From assembly GCF_021130785.1 (NCBI RefSeq), contig NC_060214.1, positions 44,995,001-45,059,000 of the forward strand: 64,000 bases of DNA, in the 5' to 3' direction. The position numbers and the translations under genes are program-made. Numbering within the stretch: the stretch's first letter is position 1; each line of letters opens with the position of its first letter. This DNA comes from Homalodisca vitripennis (Eukaryota > Arthropoda > Insecta > Hemiptera > Cicadellidae). The notes under the pieces were generated by a model. The model was not told the origin of the DNA. It was given only the letters and a program-made list of their open reading frames with translations, and ran no database searches. Below, one piece after another: positions 18,721 to 30,990 of the stretch.

Positions 18721-21700
18721 ACCGTAATATCTCAAAATTTGCGATTAGTGATGTGCTGCTCCTGGTTCTCCATTACATTGCCTACATATAATTTATTGAT
18801 TCATCGGTTTATGGTGTGCTCAATAAATGTTCCACTGGTAGGTACAAACTAGCTAGAAGTAAATCCTCGTATTTTATCAAAATAATATTGCTTACAGTAT
18901 AAATACGTGAATTCAATAGTGTGGTTTTTTAAACGTTTAATTTAATGGGCCTATTGCCATCGTTTCACACCTAAGAATGTAACTTTGGTAATATCTTCTA
19001 GGGGATTCAAATTAGTCAATATAAATAAGAGTGAAACGTGGCCGTATTAAACAAACATATATACAGGACTTTCAAATTAATTTTATGTTAATATCCCATG
19101 TTAAAATAGCTTGTAAGACCCCCTTGTTAAAAGAGTGAAACATCAATCTGTGATAACGATACTTTTACAGTCTTTGTGCATGTTTATTTATAAAATATAT
19201 TTAATACAAACATTTAATATTAATCGGTGCACCAGTATTTCAAACTGATATGAATTTTCATAATACAAAAAACCTGAAAATACGCGTTATATACGTAAGA
19301 TTGTAAAAATATCTTATTGCTTTAAGTTAGCTAAAACTGTAAAATTTTATAATTTAACCCTAATGTTATTGATACGCAAAACCCACAAAACCATTTTGTA
19401 TGTATTTTTTTAAATTGTTTATCTGCACTTATGGTTCCAGTTTTGAATTTAATTAGTTATATTTTTTAGTGAAATTGAAATGAGAATACTTTCTCGAAAT
19501 TACTTTCCAAAAATTGTTTTATAACAGTTCATGAAAACTTGAACATTAAAGTTTGGATTCAATAAAACTATCTTTATGTATTTACTAATATTTAGATTTA
19601 ATCAAAAGTTTCTTATATAAGCACTTGCCCTGCCTGCTTCAAGCATGAGTTTATATAACGTATGTAGTCTTGGATTAAACTGAATAGGTCATTATATGCT
19701 AGCGGTGGGTCCTTGGTAGTAGTAGTATGGAAACTTCGGTTTTAACCTGCAGACTAGGTATCGCAAGGACTTTACTTTTTTAATTCAACGGGATTAAGAA
19801 CATGACTGGGTCAAGAAGCTGATAGGCATTTTGTAGTAGGACACTCACGAAAATCATTATGAAATGAAGCTAGACGCTGGAAACAATTGACTAGAATCTT
19901 AAGAAGCGTTCGCCTTGGACACCCCATGGATATAATGGTAAGGTAGCGGAGAGAATCTATTACGGAATGAATAGTAAGGATGATAGACAAGAAAAATTAT
20001 GAATAATAAGGACTGGATAACTTATTTTCAGAAAGGTTTTAGATAAAACTAAAGTTAGTAAGGACTCAGACACTGGTGTGCGTGTTTAAATACTTACCGA
20101 CGTATAATCCAACTTGAGGAATTGAAATGTATCCTGCAGTTTTAAAACTAGTGACTAGAGTGTTCAGGGACATTGCGCATACTTGCTATACTTTAAGTAA
20201 TTACATGATATAAATATGTAATAATGAACGCGCACATTAAACTGCATAGTTTTTTGAAAGGAGCAGCTCATTAAAAGTTAATTATCTTAATTCATAGACT
20301 ATTGAAGTGTACAATTAATAGTAATGTGTATTACTGCGACCATACAGTAAGAATTTAGTGCAACAACAACTTTCAAGAATGAAATCAACAAATAAAAACA
20401 AATAAAAATGTATCATGTTTTATATAGGTGCTTTAATTTAAACCGTTTAGATCTCATTAGTTCACTATGGTATAGACGTTACTACTGGAAAGTTAAATTA
20501 ATATTCTCCGGTCCGCCGATGGTCTTCCACGTCTTCCGATGGGTTCCACGTATTACTGTTCTCCTTCTTGCTAACGAATTAATGGAACAGTATATACATT
20601 AGTTTCGCTAGAATTAATTCTAAAAAGGTAAATTATATAGTGCCTGGGCAAACTTGGCCGATTGTTTGCTTCACGTAAATATTTATCATTGAAAATTTAT
20701 CTTGTACATTACAATTATATAAAACATTTAAACAATTAAAATATGAATTTAATATTTTATTAAATCAAATGAGGAAGACGCAATGGATATCCAGTATAAT
20801 AGAGAGGTAGTTACATTTGATATTTTATTTCCTACTATATAATATCTATTTCTTTTCAGTAACTCAAATAAATTCGAGAAACATTATTAAAATCGCTCCG
20901 TGCGATTTTTTCGTTGTAATGTTTCTGTAATCATTTTTAATGGGCAGTGATAAGGTTTTTATTAAATTATTAACATTGGTCGGCCCTTACACTCGGTTAT
21001 ATGAATTTTGAGGAGTAGCTTTCATTCCGACCATATAAAAATCTACTTTTTAGATTTTTATATCACGCTTAATCATTTAAATAATTAATCATTTAAGTTG
21101 ATATATACGTATAATGCCTAATAAAATAATTATCTTAATTTACTATTTATATATTTAAATTATGTGAATAAAAGTTATATACAAGTTTATTAATTACGTA
21201 TATGTATATTATAAAATATATCTTATAACTAACTCAGTTTGGAACGGAAATTATTTCTGATCTTGTATTTTGATTGCAGATTAATCAAAATAGTTATTTT
21301 GCGTGATAAAGCATTTGGTCCATAAATATTTGTTTAAAGCAATTCCCAAATACAAAACAATATTTAGTGCTTGGTGCAATTAAAAATATTTTTTTAGTTA
21401 ATGCAGAGAAAAGCCTCTTAAAAAGTAAAATATGTACTCCCCAACGTAGTTTGTCATACAAACTTACTCTCACCATTCCCAAATATAATTTGATTAAGGA
21501 ACCTTTCCTAGTGATGGGCATAAGGACTACATTTTAAGCATTTAAACAGTTTAAGAAATGGAATTTAAGCGTGTCATCTTCAAACTTAAACAGTATAAAA
21601 CAAATTTTATTATTTGGCTTTATTGCCGCTAACTTCCGTTTCTTTGCAGAAGGAATAAATCTTCAAACGTATTCTGAAATAATGTTTATTATTCATGATT

Positions 21701-22879
21701 TGTTTAAAATATTGAAATTTTGCCATATAAACTTACGTTCATTAAGAACTTTACATCCTTCAATAAAATTAATAAAATAAAGTATCCCAAAATAGGATAA
21801 AATAATCTTTGAGGGCCAACATAAAAACCTGGCTATTCTATACTTACATAATTTCTTATACAGAATTTCTGTCAACTGCCTCTTATATTTGATATATATA
21901 TGAAAATTTTATAGTAATGTTTCGACCAACAAGATTAAACACTATTGAATCTAAATGAATAGTCTTGTAGCCTTATTTCCGGTTATAGAAATATAAAACT
22001 TTGCTCAGTATGAAATGCTTCTAAACATATATCAATATTGTAGAATCACAAAGGCATTTTCAATTAACTCACGTAAATTAGATTCTACCAATTCCAGTTT
22101 CATTCAGTTCTTACAGAAGGTTCCAAGTAATGCTCTTTATTATTGAGCTAAACATTTTTGATACAATGCGAGTGTTGAGGTCAGCTCCACTTTTAACTTC
22201 CGCTTATTTCAGAGTGTGTTAGGAAACGAGACAAACAGGCCCCTTTTGTAGTCCAGGTATTTATGATGTCAAAGCGATGTAAAGAATTCATTTTGAACTT
22301 CTTCATTGTTAATAGTTTTTGTATCACTCCCAGGAGTCGTATCTGTGTCATATAAGACAGGACTAATTGCAGAGGATGCACTAAGCGGAAGGTAACATGG
22401 TGCTGACCTTATCGTTCGCAATAAGTTACATTTATTTTTTTATTAAGATCCGACTAATGCATACGACATAATAAAAGAAATATTGCAAATAATATAATCA
22501 AAATAAAGTAATAAATGTTAATTCTACGTTTATAAAATATATTTTATATTATTTATATTTTTAAATCCTGTTGATTTATAAATATTACCTGATTCCATTG
22601 TGACTTGATACGGGAGTTTTAATTATAATGGAATTGTTAAATATTATATTTAATATACAAATATCTGTATATTTCGACGCAATATATTATTCACATTATT
22701 CTTTATATAAAGCTGCTATTAAATACATTACAGAACCTACATACTAGTACAAGCAGGTGTTAGTGGATTTTAATTTGAAAATAAAGAAATGATTCCCAAA
22801 ATACAAACCACAAATGAGTGATGCTATTGCTAGATATAATTGTAATTGTATAAAATGTATTTGATCAGAAAAAACAAGA
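18721..22879. other. AT-rich non-coding DNA with two hairpins
   Basis: No recognisable gene. A perfect inverted repeat of 13 bp with a 5-nt loop lies at 21,033-21,063 (ATATAAAAATCTA and its complement). A second one, AAAATCGC with TCCGT loop and GCGATTTT, lies at 20,889-20,909. At 20,517-20,551 CCGATGGTCTTCCACGT is followed by CCGATGGGTTCCACGT, a small tandem duplication. A slightly GC-richer stretch at 19,680-19,960 has no similarity that I recognise. Confidence 0.55.
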
Positions 22880-23435
22880 AATATTGCAAACGAAATTGTA
22901 CAGTTATTTTCCTCGTCACATATAAGTATATACATATTAAAATTGCGATGTTAAAATAGCGATTAATTTTTAGTTACATATCTTATTTAAAACATAAAGC
23001 GAGCGATCAATAATCTTAGAAGGGCAATTATTTTATGACGATTTCCAAAGTAAGAGTTATAATATTCATAACTCGATAACCATTTGAGGGATCTACTGTA
23101 AAGTAAATTAAATCAAAGCGGGATGATTGCAAATTTCCCAGGAGGGTAACAACTAAGATTGGGTCCCTAGTAGTAGTAAAAATACGATAAACTAGCTAAA
23201 TTATCTCGAGAGACAACAATGCCGAGTTAGATGTTAAACTGATGTAATCAGCGTGTAGCTGCGGGACTAATTCATAGTAGTTACAATTTCCAAGCGAATA
23301 TCTGATTGCTAACGTGAGAAATAAACAGCTGGTCTTACATCTGTAACAGAATATATATGTTACAGCTGATTTGCAATGTAAAGTACAAGAACTAACCGTA
23401 CTGTATTACTCCAATCTTTACACCTCTAACCTCAC
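22880..23435. repeat. 540-bp repeat, copy 2 (partner at 16,020)
   Basis: Same order of shared stretches as copy 1 and same orientation, 6.9 kb away. The copies differ by several short insertions and perhaps a quarter to a third of positions by eye. Both start near TTCGTCACATA and end near TACAGCTGATTTG plus about 60 bases. Confidence 0.75.
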
Positions 23436-26400
23436 ATGATTGGCTGGATTACAAATTGAATCAAAAATATGGTTATATTTAATTTTAATCACTGTAAAGT
23501 GTATCTTTTGTTGAATTTAAAAATGCTGAAAAGTGGTCGTGCATGCTTTTAAGAACACTTGCTCTATATGTGATATTTGGTTTAAAATTTATGACAGCAT
23601 CTTTTACAATGATATCTTCAACTCAATGCATCATAAAACACTTTTTGTTGTTTACTTTGTCGAGATTGCTTTGTATAGAACGAAGAGTCCGTTAAGATAA
23701 TAGATAAATAAATCTTCTATAAAAGCAATATCGATTTTGATGTTTGTGAATGTCACTCAATGCGATTTGGTGCAGTGTTATTTAAAATGTTTACATTAGT
23801 CTTTGCAGAAAATAGCAAAGTTAATAAATATTTAAACAAACTTAGTACAGCCATACGAAATTTCAACATGTAGGTATAGACTTAAAATTGTAAATTATTA
23901 CCCAAGAAACCTGCTATGTGATACAGTTTTGTGGCGTACTTCTATCTTGAAATATCATTAGTAAATTCCATATTTTAATAATTCATACATGAATGAATAC
24001 TGAATTTAACCTTCATTTAGACCTTATACTCAATTCATAGGTGTACAATACCTATTTAACTTAATCTAAATATAGCCATCCACACGATTAGCCACAAAAA
24101 CTACAAACCACTATCCTCTTTAAATCTGCAGGAGACGTTGATTGACCCTTAATACCAAAGCGTAAGTTTTATAAATACAAATATTTAGGTTAGGCATACA
24201 ATCCGTCATATTAAAGACAGAAAAAAATCGTAAAATTTTGTATATGAGTGTCCAACGATTTGTATCGTTGATAATGATTTCTTAATGCTTTCCTCGTATT
24301 TTTGGACATTAAAGCAAATGTTTAATCCAGCTCAACTATCCATTAAATGAATTAAAACTCCAAAACAAGTAGCTGGAAACTTTAATTATATTCGAGTTTT
24401 AAATGATATGACTGATAAAATGAAAATGCGTGATTATCAGTTACGCAGCATGGACATTAACTATGTTACACTTAAACCAAATGTAGTGGAAAATATTTAT
24501 TAAGATTTGAATTGACATTTATTCGTTCAGTCAAGATATTTGAGATCAAGGTAGTACAGTCAATATGCTATTGATAGTTTGTTAATTTTATTTATAGCTT
24601 ATTTCAGGACTTCATGCAAGTCTAGGCCGCAGTAAATTGTATTAGAGTCCATAAAGACCTCAAATAGTTGATGCATTATGTATGTAGTAACTGAAAGAGA
24701 AATATTTTAAGTATACAACCTTGAAGTCCTTCAGATGCAGTAAAATTAGTACTCTTGCTATTCATGACGGAATTGTGACATTTACTTTCAATTTTATCTT
24801 AAAAAGAAAATTGAAACTCTGTGGAAGGCTTTCGAAATATGAAAAATAATATCACTTTTTTCCACAAGAAGAGGTCTAATATTCACAATTTTTAAAGGGG
24901 GTTTGGACGTTAAACTGTGGATGAAAATCTAATTGAAGTTTAAATACATTACATTACTTTGATATTAAAAGAATATTGCTAACTCTTCTTTCTATGCATT
25001 AGGGTAGTGCTTGATATATCTTAAATCAAAATGCCATTTAGACGGAGAAAATTTGACGAAAGTGTAAATCAAGCAAAATTTTCGTGAAATTGACAGATGT
25101 TCAGGATTTGTTAAATATTGACGGTTGAGGCTCATTGGCGAAGTAGTCAGCTTTTCCTACTGTTCAGGCAGTTTTATGTCTCGATAAAAACAAATTTTGT
25201 AGGGATGTTTGTTCATAAACAGAGTAGAGTCTGGTGATCCTCGTGTTGTATTTAAGGGTTCTGATGTATCTAACTTATTCTAAACGCGACTACACTGAAA
25301 GCTATCCGTTGTAAGACGAGATTTGATTGCAGATCTCAGAACGCAAATTTTCACTTATTGTTTTAAAACGGCATCTTCTTTGCAGTGATCAATATTTTAA
25401 AAAAGATATTGAGAAGTATTCTGGCGTAAGCAATTAATACAGTTTCCTAAACTTAGAAAACTTCATTTTGAAAGTATATAGGCAGTATGTGTTCTCATCA
25501 CGAGAATGTGCATTTCAACGAAACAGTTTATTCATTGCAGTTTTAAGATGAAAAGATCGTGCAAGCAGCTTTTCGTAAGTGTTTCCCTACTTTTTTTTGC
25601 TTTTAGTAAACAATTACTAACTATTTCTAGATTCTATAATAGTTTAATATGTAAATGGGTTTGCCTTATTGTTTTATGTTTCTAATAAAAGCCACAATCC
25701 TCAGATATATGTATTACTGAGAAAGAATGGGGAGAAGTAATGAAGTAGTACATAATATACTGTCTTTATTGGACGATGTATAACGAATAGATAAAATCGG
25801 TCAGACTAAAGCGAGGTTTTAACGCCAGACATCAGATCGTGGCCACAGTTATAAACGCACACTGTGGACTTGTAGAAGATATAAGCTCCATTATACAGAC
25901 CGCTATAACGGTTCTGGAACTGTCTCACCCAGCCTTGTCGTCATATACTCTAGCCACAAATTTCAGACCAATCGCTAAAAGCCAAACTTCCAATTAACTG
26001 AAATATAAAAGATGACTCATGCACTAAAATTGTCTATATCGTATTTAACACATTACTGCTTTTACCTTTACATCTGCAGTGTATTATAGACAGGTTAAAT
26101 TCATTTAACATGGTTTTAAGTCTATTATGCTTATATTGTTTACAGAAAAAGTAGCTAAATCAAAATTTTTTTGCAAAATTAAAATAATTGTACAATTCTT
26201 TTTGTAAATCTCTTGAGTTGAATTAATAATGTAACCCAACAATCGTTTTATGTTTTACGGTAAAAATAAAGATTTTACATCACACTTCATAAAAATGTTA
26301 TAAACAAACTTACTCTGTTACTACAAAACACATTGCATTCAAATAAAACAGTCCTAAGTAAATGGGGCAAATAACAATAGGATCTTGAATATTTTCCATT

Positions 26401-28269
26401 AGTTACAAAATATAAAACACTACGTTTCAAAGATTAAGTCCACCCTTTTCCTGAGCTTTATAAAACTTAATAAATAAACAAATATACTTAAAACCAACAA
26501 CATACGGTAATGGAATGCTAAACAAAAATAAATATCCGACAAACTCCCAAAAAAGATCAAACAGCAATATTTGTGCAGACTATGTTATTGAGGTCTAGGA
26601 CAAAAAGCATTGGCTGAAGGTGTCTGCCTTTACCCCTAGCTCCCGTTCATCACCTTCCTTTTTAATTGTTTCATATGACACGCCGCGATACCTCAGGAAG
26701 TGCCGACATCGATTTTCTGGTTATTGCTCCTATTTTGCTTGTGTGGATGTGAGTGTTGTTTGTGCTTTTGACTTTTGTGAAGATATGGCCCTAGTTTTAA
26801 TTTTCTTCTATCTAAACTGAGCTGTTGTCATGTATTACACAAATTTATATTTAATTTGGCAGTATAATGCCGCACGTTGTTGGTTTAAGTACACGATTGT
26901 GTATTGATTATTTCACATCTGAGAAATACTGCAGATTTTGATCCTCGAAAGGTATTGTTATATCATTTATACCATATAATGATGGTAAACTTCTGTAATC
27001 CTATAATCATTTCAAACCATTCATTGTCAATAACTAACTTTATATAACGAGAATTATACCAATCACCAACTAAAAAAACCATGGGTTACTTGTATGGTTT
27101 TTCCCCTTTAATCACTCTAAGGCATTGCCAGAAGTAATTTGTTTTGCTGTCTGTCTCTCTATTTATTTTCTGTTGATTATCGGCAAATTTTTAGGTTCCA
27201 ATATTCCTCAGATAGGAGTTTCAAAATCAAAAGCTAAATCAATAATACAAACTGACATTACACCGCACCGACATTAGGTGCTCTTATCACGCCGTATGAT
27301 CGTAAATATATTATTTGTCATATAAAAATAATAAGTTTCTAACTTTGGTATATTTAGATCACCACCAATTAATAAATGAAATATTCTCATAACTATTCCA
27401 CATACATATTTTCCTGAACATTTTCAACAGTTAAACTTTTTGCTATAGTTTTACTAATATTACAATTTTAAATCGCGTTATTAAATATAACTTCTCGAAG
27501 GGAAGTTTGCTTAAAAAAATTATTAATAGCTTTAATTTCCATATTATGGCCCTGAACTGCGGATCGACTAATAATTAAGTACCTTCGTCAAACAATTCAA
27601 ACTGTAGTTGTTATACACTACTATAGTTGGAAATTTTAATGTCATCTTCAGTTGTCGGCGTCAATAAATGATAAAAGGGAAGGAACTTTTCATCGGGAAT
27701 CTTCATAGTTTAAGATTCACGAACACAGTACAAACACAACGAATAAGCAAAAAATATGAGAAACACAACATTCGAAGGACCTGTCACACACGAATATTAA
27801 ACATGATATAACATCACGGCTGGGAGAAGGCAGGACAAAAACGAGAATTCATTCAGCAAAACTGAGGTTCAGAAGCTATTTAAATCACCATCGTGTTCCC
27901 TTGAATTTTTATCTTGATGAAACAAGGAAGAATGTTTTCTGACATTTTTCATCTGAACTTCTAAGCCACACAGTTTTGAGTTTTGGTAAAGATGATTTCC
28001 TCGTTTTATACCTATGCATATGAAAGGTACTCCATTATTCCTTCACTGTTTAAGAAATTTGTACAAGGTTAATGTAGCCTACCTGAGTTGGCGACGACGT
28101 CTTTTATAGATTAGGTTTACGTAATATAGACTAAGATTGTATTCAGCAGGTTAAATTAAAAACAGGACCTAACACTCTTCAATTTACATGTCACAAAAAA
28201 GCTCCTATTATTTATATAATTAATAAAATATTGAGTTTAAAACAAATTTAAATAAATTAAGTAAATGCT
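23436..28269. other. AT-rich non-coding DNA
   Basis: No protein similarity recognised. Two GC-richer stretches stand out: 26,600-26,800, with ACACGCCGCGATACC and a pyrimidine- and GT-rich leader before an ATGGCC at 26,784, and, on the minus strand, 27,900-27,640, with a GT-rich leader before an ATGAAGATTCCCGATG. Both look like short 5' leader sequences of unknown genes or transposons; neither continues into a long frame. Confidence 0.45.
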
Positions 28270-28560
28270 CCGCAGTATAAGTAAGCTATTGCTCACCAGT
28301 CACCGGTAGAGCCATCGCATTGCGCCAATATCATCTTATGTTACGCTCCATTAACATGGTACAATCACACGCTGATCGACTCTCCGTAAGGTGTTCTCAC
28401 GCCACTGACCAGACCAAGGCGAGGTCCAGACTTAACCGCATAAAGTGATCTAAACCACAAGGAATGCTTCTCACACGATAGGCTAAAGTACACTGAGCCT
28501 GCGGACGCAAAGAATAACAATCGTAAAAAAATAAAATAATAATTTGGAGACATTTAAATC
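28270..28560. other. GC-richer unique stretch of unknown nature
   Basis: Sequence such as CACCAGTCACCGGTAGAGCC, GATCGACTCTCCG and GACCAAGGCGAGGTCC is clearly less AT-rich than the neighbours. The 62-codon minus-strand frame over it has no similarity I recognise. ATGTTACGCTCCA at 28,338 recurs at 11,333 (ATGTTACGCTCCAGC), so it may be part of a dispersed repeat. Confidence 0.4.
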
Positions 28561-29169
28561 TGTTTTAAATGGGTAAATGAAAAGGATTTTAGCTTTATAC
28601 CGATGAGGCAATAATGGACAACATTGTTTGAAGTAATATTATACTTTAAATAAATCGTTTTATTTTAAATACTTTCACTGAAAATTATTTAATCTTATTT
28701 GATTTAGCAAAAGAGCAACGTGAGACAAATCAGTTGCTTTAATAATAATGTTTTATGTTTCTGCGAACTTAAATTTCTGACTCACAATTTTATTTAACAC
28801 GAATTTGGTAAATATATTCCAAACAAACTTTTAAAATTCTATTATAGTAATAACTATACTTAATTCCTAATAATAATTGTGCCAACATATAATTACGGAT
28901 GCGTGCACATAAGAATCGAACATAATTCAAATTCAAACGTTTTATTTGAGAATAATCATTTGTTTACAGTGCAGTAATTTTTTATCCCCTCTAGCCGAAG
29001 CTATTTAAGAAGAAAATATAAGAAAAAAAAACGTAAACACATATTAAACTAAATATTAAAAATAGAACGTGTAGATGAAAATTCGTATCCAAAATATTAA
29101 ATTCCCAATACATTGTATCATAACACACTAATACCTTGCTAAAAAAAACATAATATAACTTTAAAGTAA
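28561..29169. other. AT-rich non-coding DNA
   Basis: Nothing recognisable here. Confidence 0.4.
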
Positions 29170-29400
29170 CTTCATCTCTCTCTATCTGTCTTTCAACTTT
29201 ACTGAGTTACCCATTTTACTTGTAGTGGTTTCTGTAACTCAGGGGATGAAAGGGAAGGGCGTACCTACCGAGGATAAAGACTCAGTTAAAGCTAACGAGA
29301 ACTCTAATGACGTCATCAGAGAGGATATCTGGTTAGTGAATATCCGGTCACAGTGACGTGGTCAGTTTATGATTATTGCCTTAAGGAATACTGTTTAAAG
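29170..29400. promoter_or_regulatory. Candidate regulatory stretch with a CRE-type palindrome
   Basis: TGACGTCA at about 29,308 is a perfect cAMP-response-element palindrome, and CAGTGACGTGG follows 45 bp later. The stretch is GC-richer than its surroundings and opens with a CTCT-rich part. No gene follows downstream that I can identify, so a regulatory role is only a possibility. Confidence 0.3.
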
Positions 29401-30689
29401 GTCAGTACGCTTTAAATAAATACGTGTTTGAGTGTTTCTACTTATTGTTTAACGGTATGAAAAAGACATAATATAGTTTTAATCCTCAAAGAATTAGAAT
29501 TCTATTTATCTAGCTTTAATTAAAACAGTTGTTAAATAGTAGAAAATTGAAATTGATATTATTAATACAAACTTTCAGATTTATACACTATCTCAACTCA
29601 AATAATGTTATATTCATTTTATTTGACAAAAAAATACAAAACATTTTTGTACAAAATTGTTGAAACGCAATATTTTAATATATTTGTTTTAGATGGAAGT
29701 TACAAGTTCGCACGATCATCAGCATGCATTGGGATCAAGTTAAAGGGAAATATTTTGTTTGAAAAATTGAACACCTTACAATTTTTTCACGGCAGTATGA
29801 TTGGATTAGGGTTAGTAGCATTTTATTTAAGGCCTATGGAAATATATAGTCACTCGGCGATATACGTCTCAGCCAAATGATTTTACTTCTCTGAGTGTTG
29901 TAATAAACTATTATTATTAGCCATTAAAGGTAAGGTTTATTTATTAGTGTACATTCCTTTGTGCTTTGGTATAGACCGTTTGGGCGTCTCTGCTTATAGA
30001 TGTGCTAAACAAAAAATTCCTTTCAATTGGTGGTTGCGTATACTAAATAAAATTGTCATAGCGTTCAAAAATACCAGCTTAAAATAGACTACTTTTCCAA
30101 AGAGGAGCTGAAATTTACACTATTAGCCAGGTAAGTTAGTCTGGTGTTAAGAGGCTTCCAGTATTATTTACTATAGAGGTGTAAAAGTTACTGACCACAA
30201 ACTTGCTTCCTGTGACATTGTGTGTTGAAGCTTATAAGCTATCAAGATTTATCTAATTTTGGCCCAGGTCAATTAGTTTTACAGATATCAGAGATTGCTA
30301 CCACTAATGTTAAGAATATCTGTGACTAGCACGCGTCTGTAATCTGCAAACAGGAGACCTAGAAGAAGGTTCTGTGGAGGAAACAAGAAATCAATCAAAC
30401 TCACTTATATAAGAAGTAAATTTATATATTTGGGAAACTAAATACACCACATATGGGGAAAATTATAGAAAGTAATGAAGAATTATTGGGGTACGCAATG
30501 TGAAATATACCTACTTAAAACAAAATTATGCAATGTGGAGTTTCCTTACTGAATTCTAGAAATTTTTAAGAAAATGTGACATTATTGGCCAAGAATTTAG
30601 TGAAAACAAGGCTTTTGAATTGAAAATTAACAATATTATCCAATATTTTCGTAAAACGGAAGCAAGCAGTGATACTGACAACTGACAGG
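29401..30689. other. AT-rich non-coding DNA
   Basis: A 91-codon plus-strand frame at 29,605-29,880 has no similarity I recognise and its codons are as AT-rich as the flanks, so I do not call it a gene. Confidence 0.45.
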
Positions 30690-30990
30690 GCTATTGACAT
30701 TTCATGCTGTTACCGAAGAAAATGTTGAACGAGCCATGAATGAGATCAAATCAAGAACATTGGAGAATTGTGGACTGTCCATACAGTTGGTCTAAAGTTT
30801 TGTTTCACGGCAATTTCACTTTCACTGACTACGTTTCTAACACCTTCAATTGTGCTCTTGATTAGTCTGAGAGGCCTGCTCAGGTTCAGAACACTGCTAC
30901 TAGAAACAGCGAAGCTTCAGCTTATGCAGTCATAGGTTTTGTCAGTATTGAGCTACTATTATCCTGCCTATTAGAACAGCATATCAAGAG
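30690..30990 (+). pseudogene. Possible LINE reverse-transcriptase remnant
   Basis: The plus strand reads FHAVTEENVERAMNEIKS, which resembles the linker before the reverse-transcriptase domain of Jockey/CR1-type LINEs. The next frame continues with KFCFTAISLSLTTFL, a plausible match to the region that follows. Frames are broken every 20-40 codons, and the catalytic YxDD motif is not seen. A weak call based on two short stretches. Confidence 0.35.

Noticed and set aside
29605..29880. 91-codon plus-strand frame
   Set aside because: No recognisable similarity, AT-driven amino-acid composition and no promoter or splice context.
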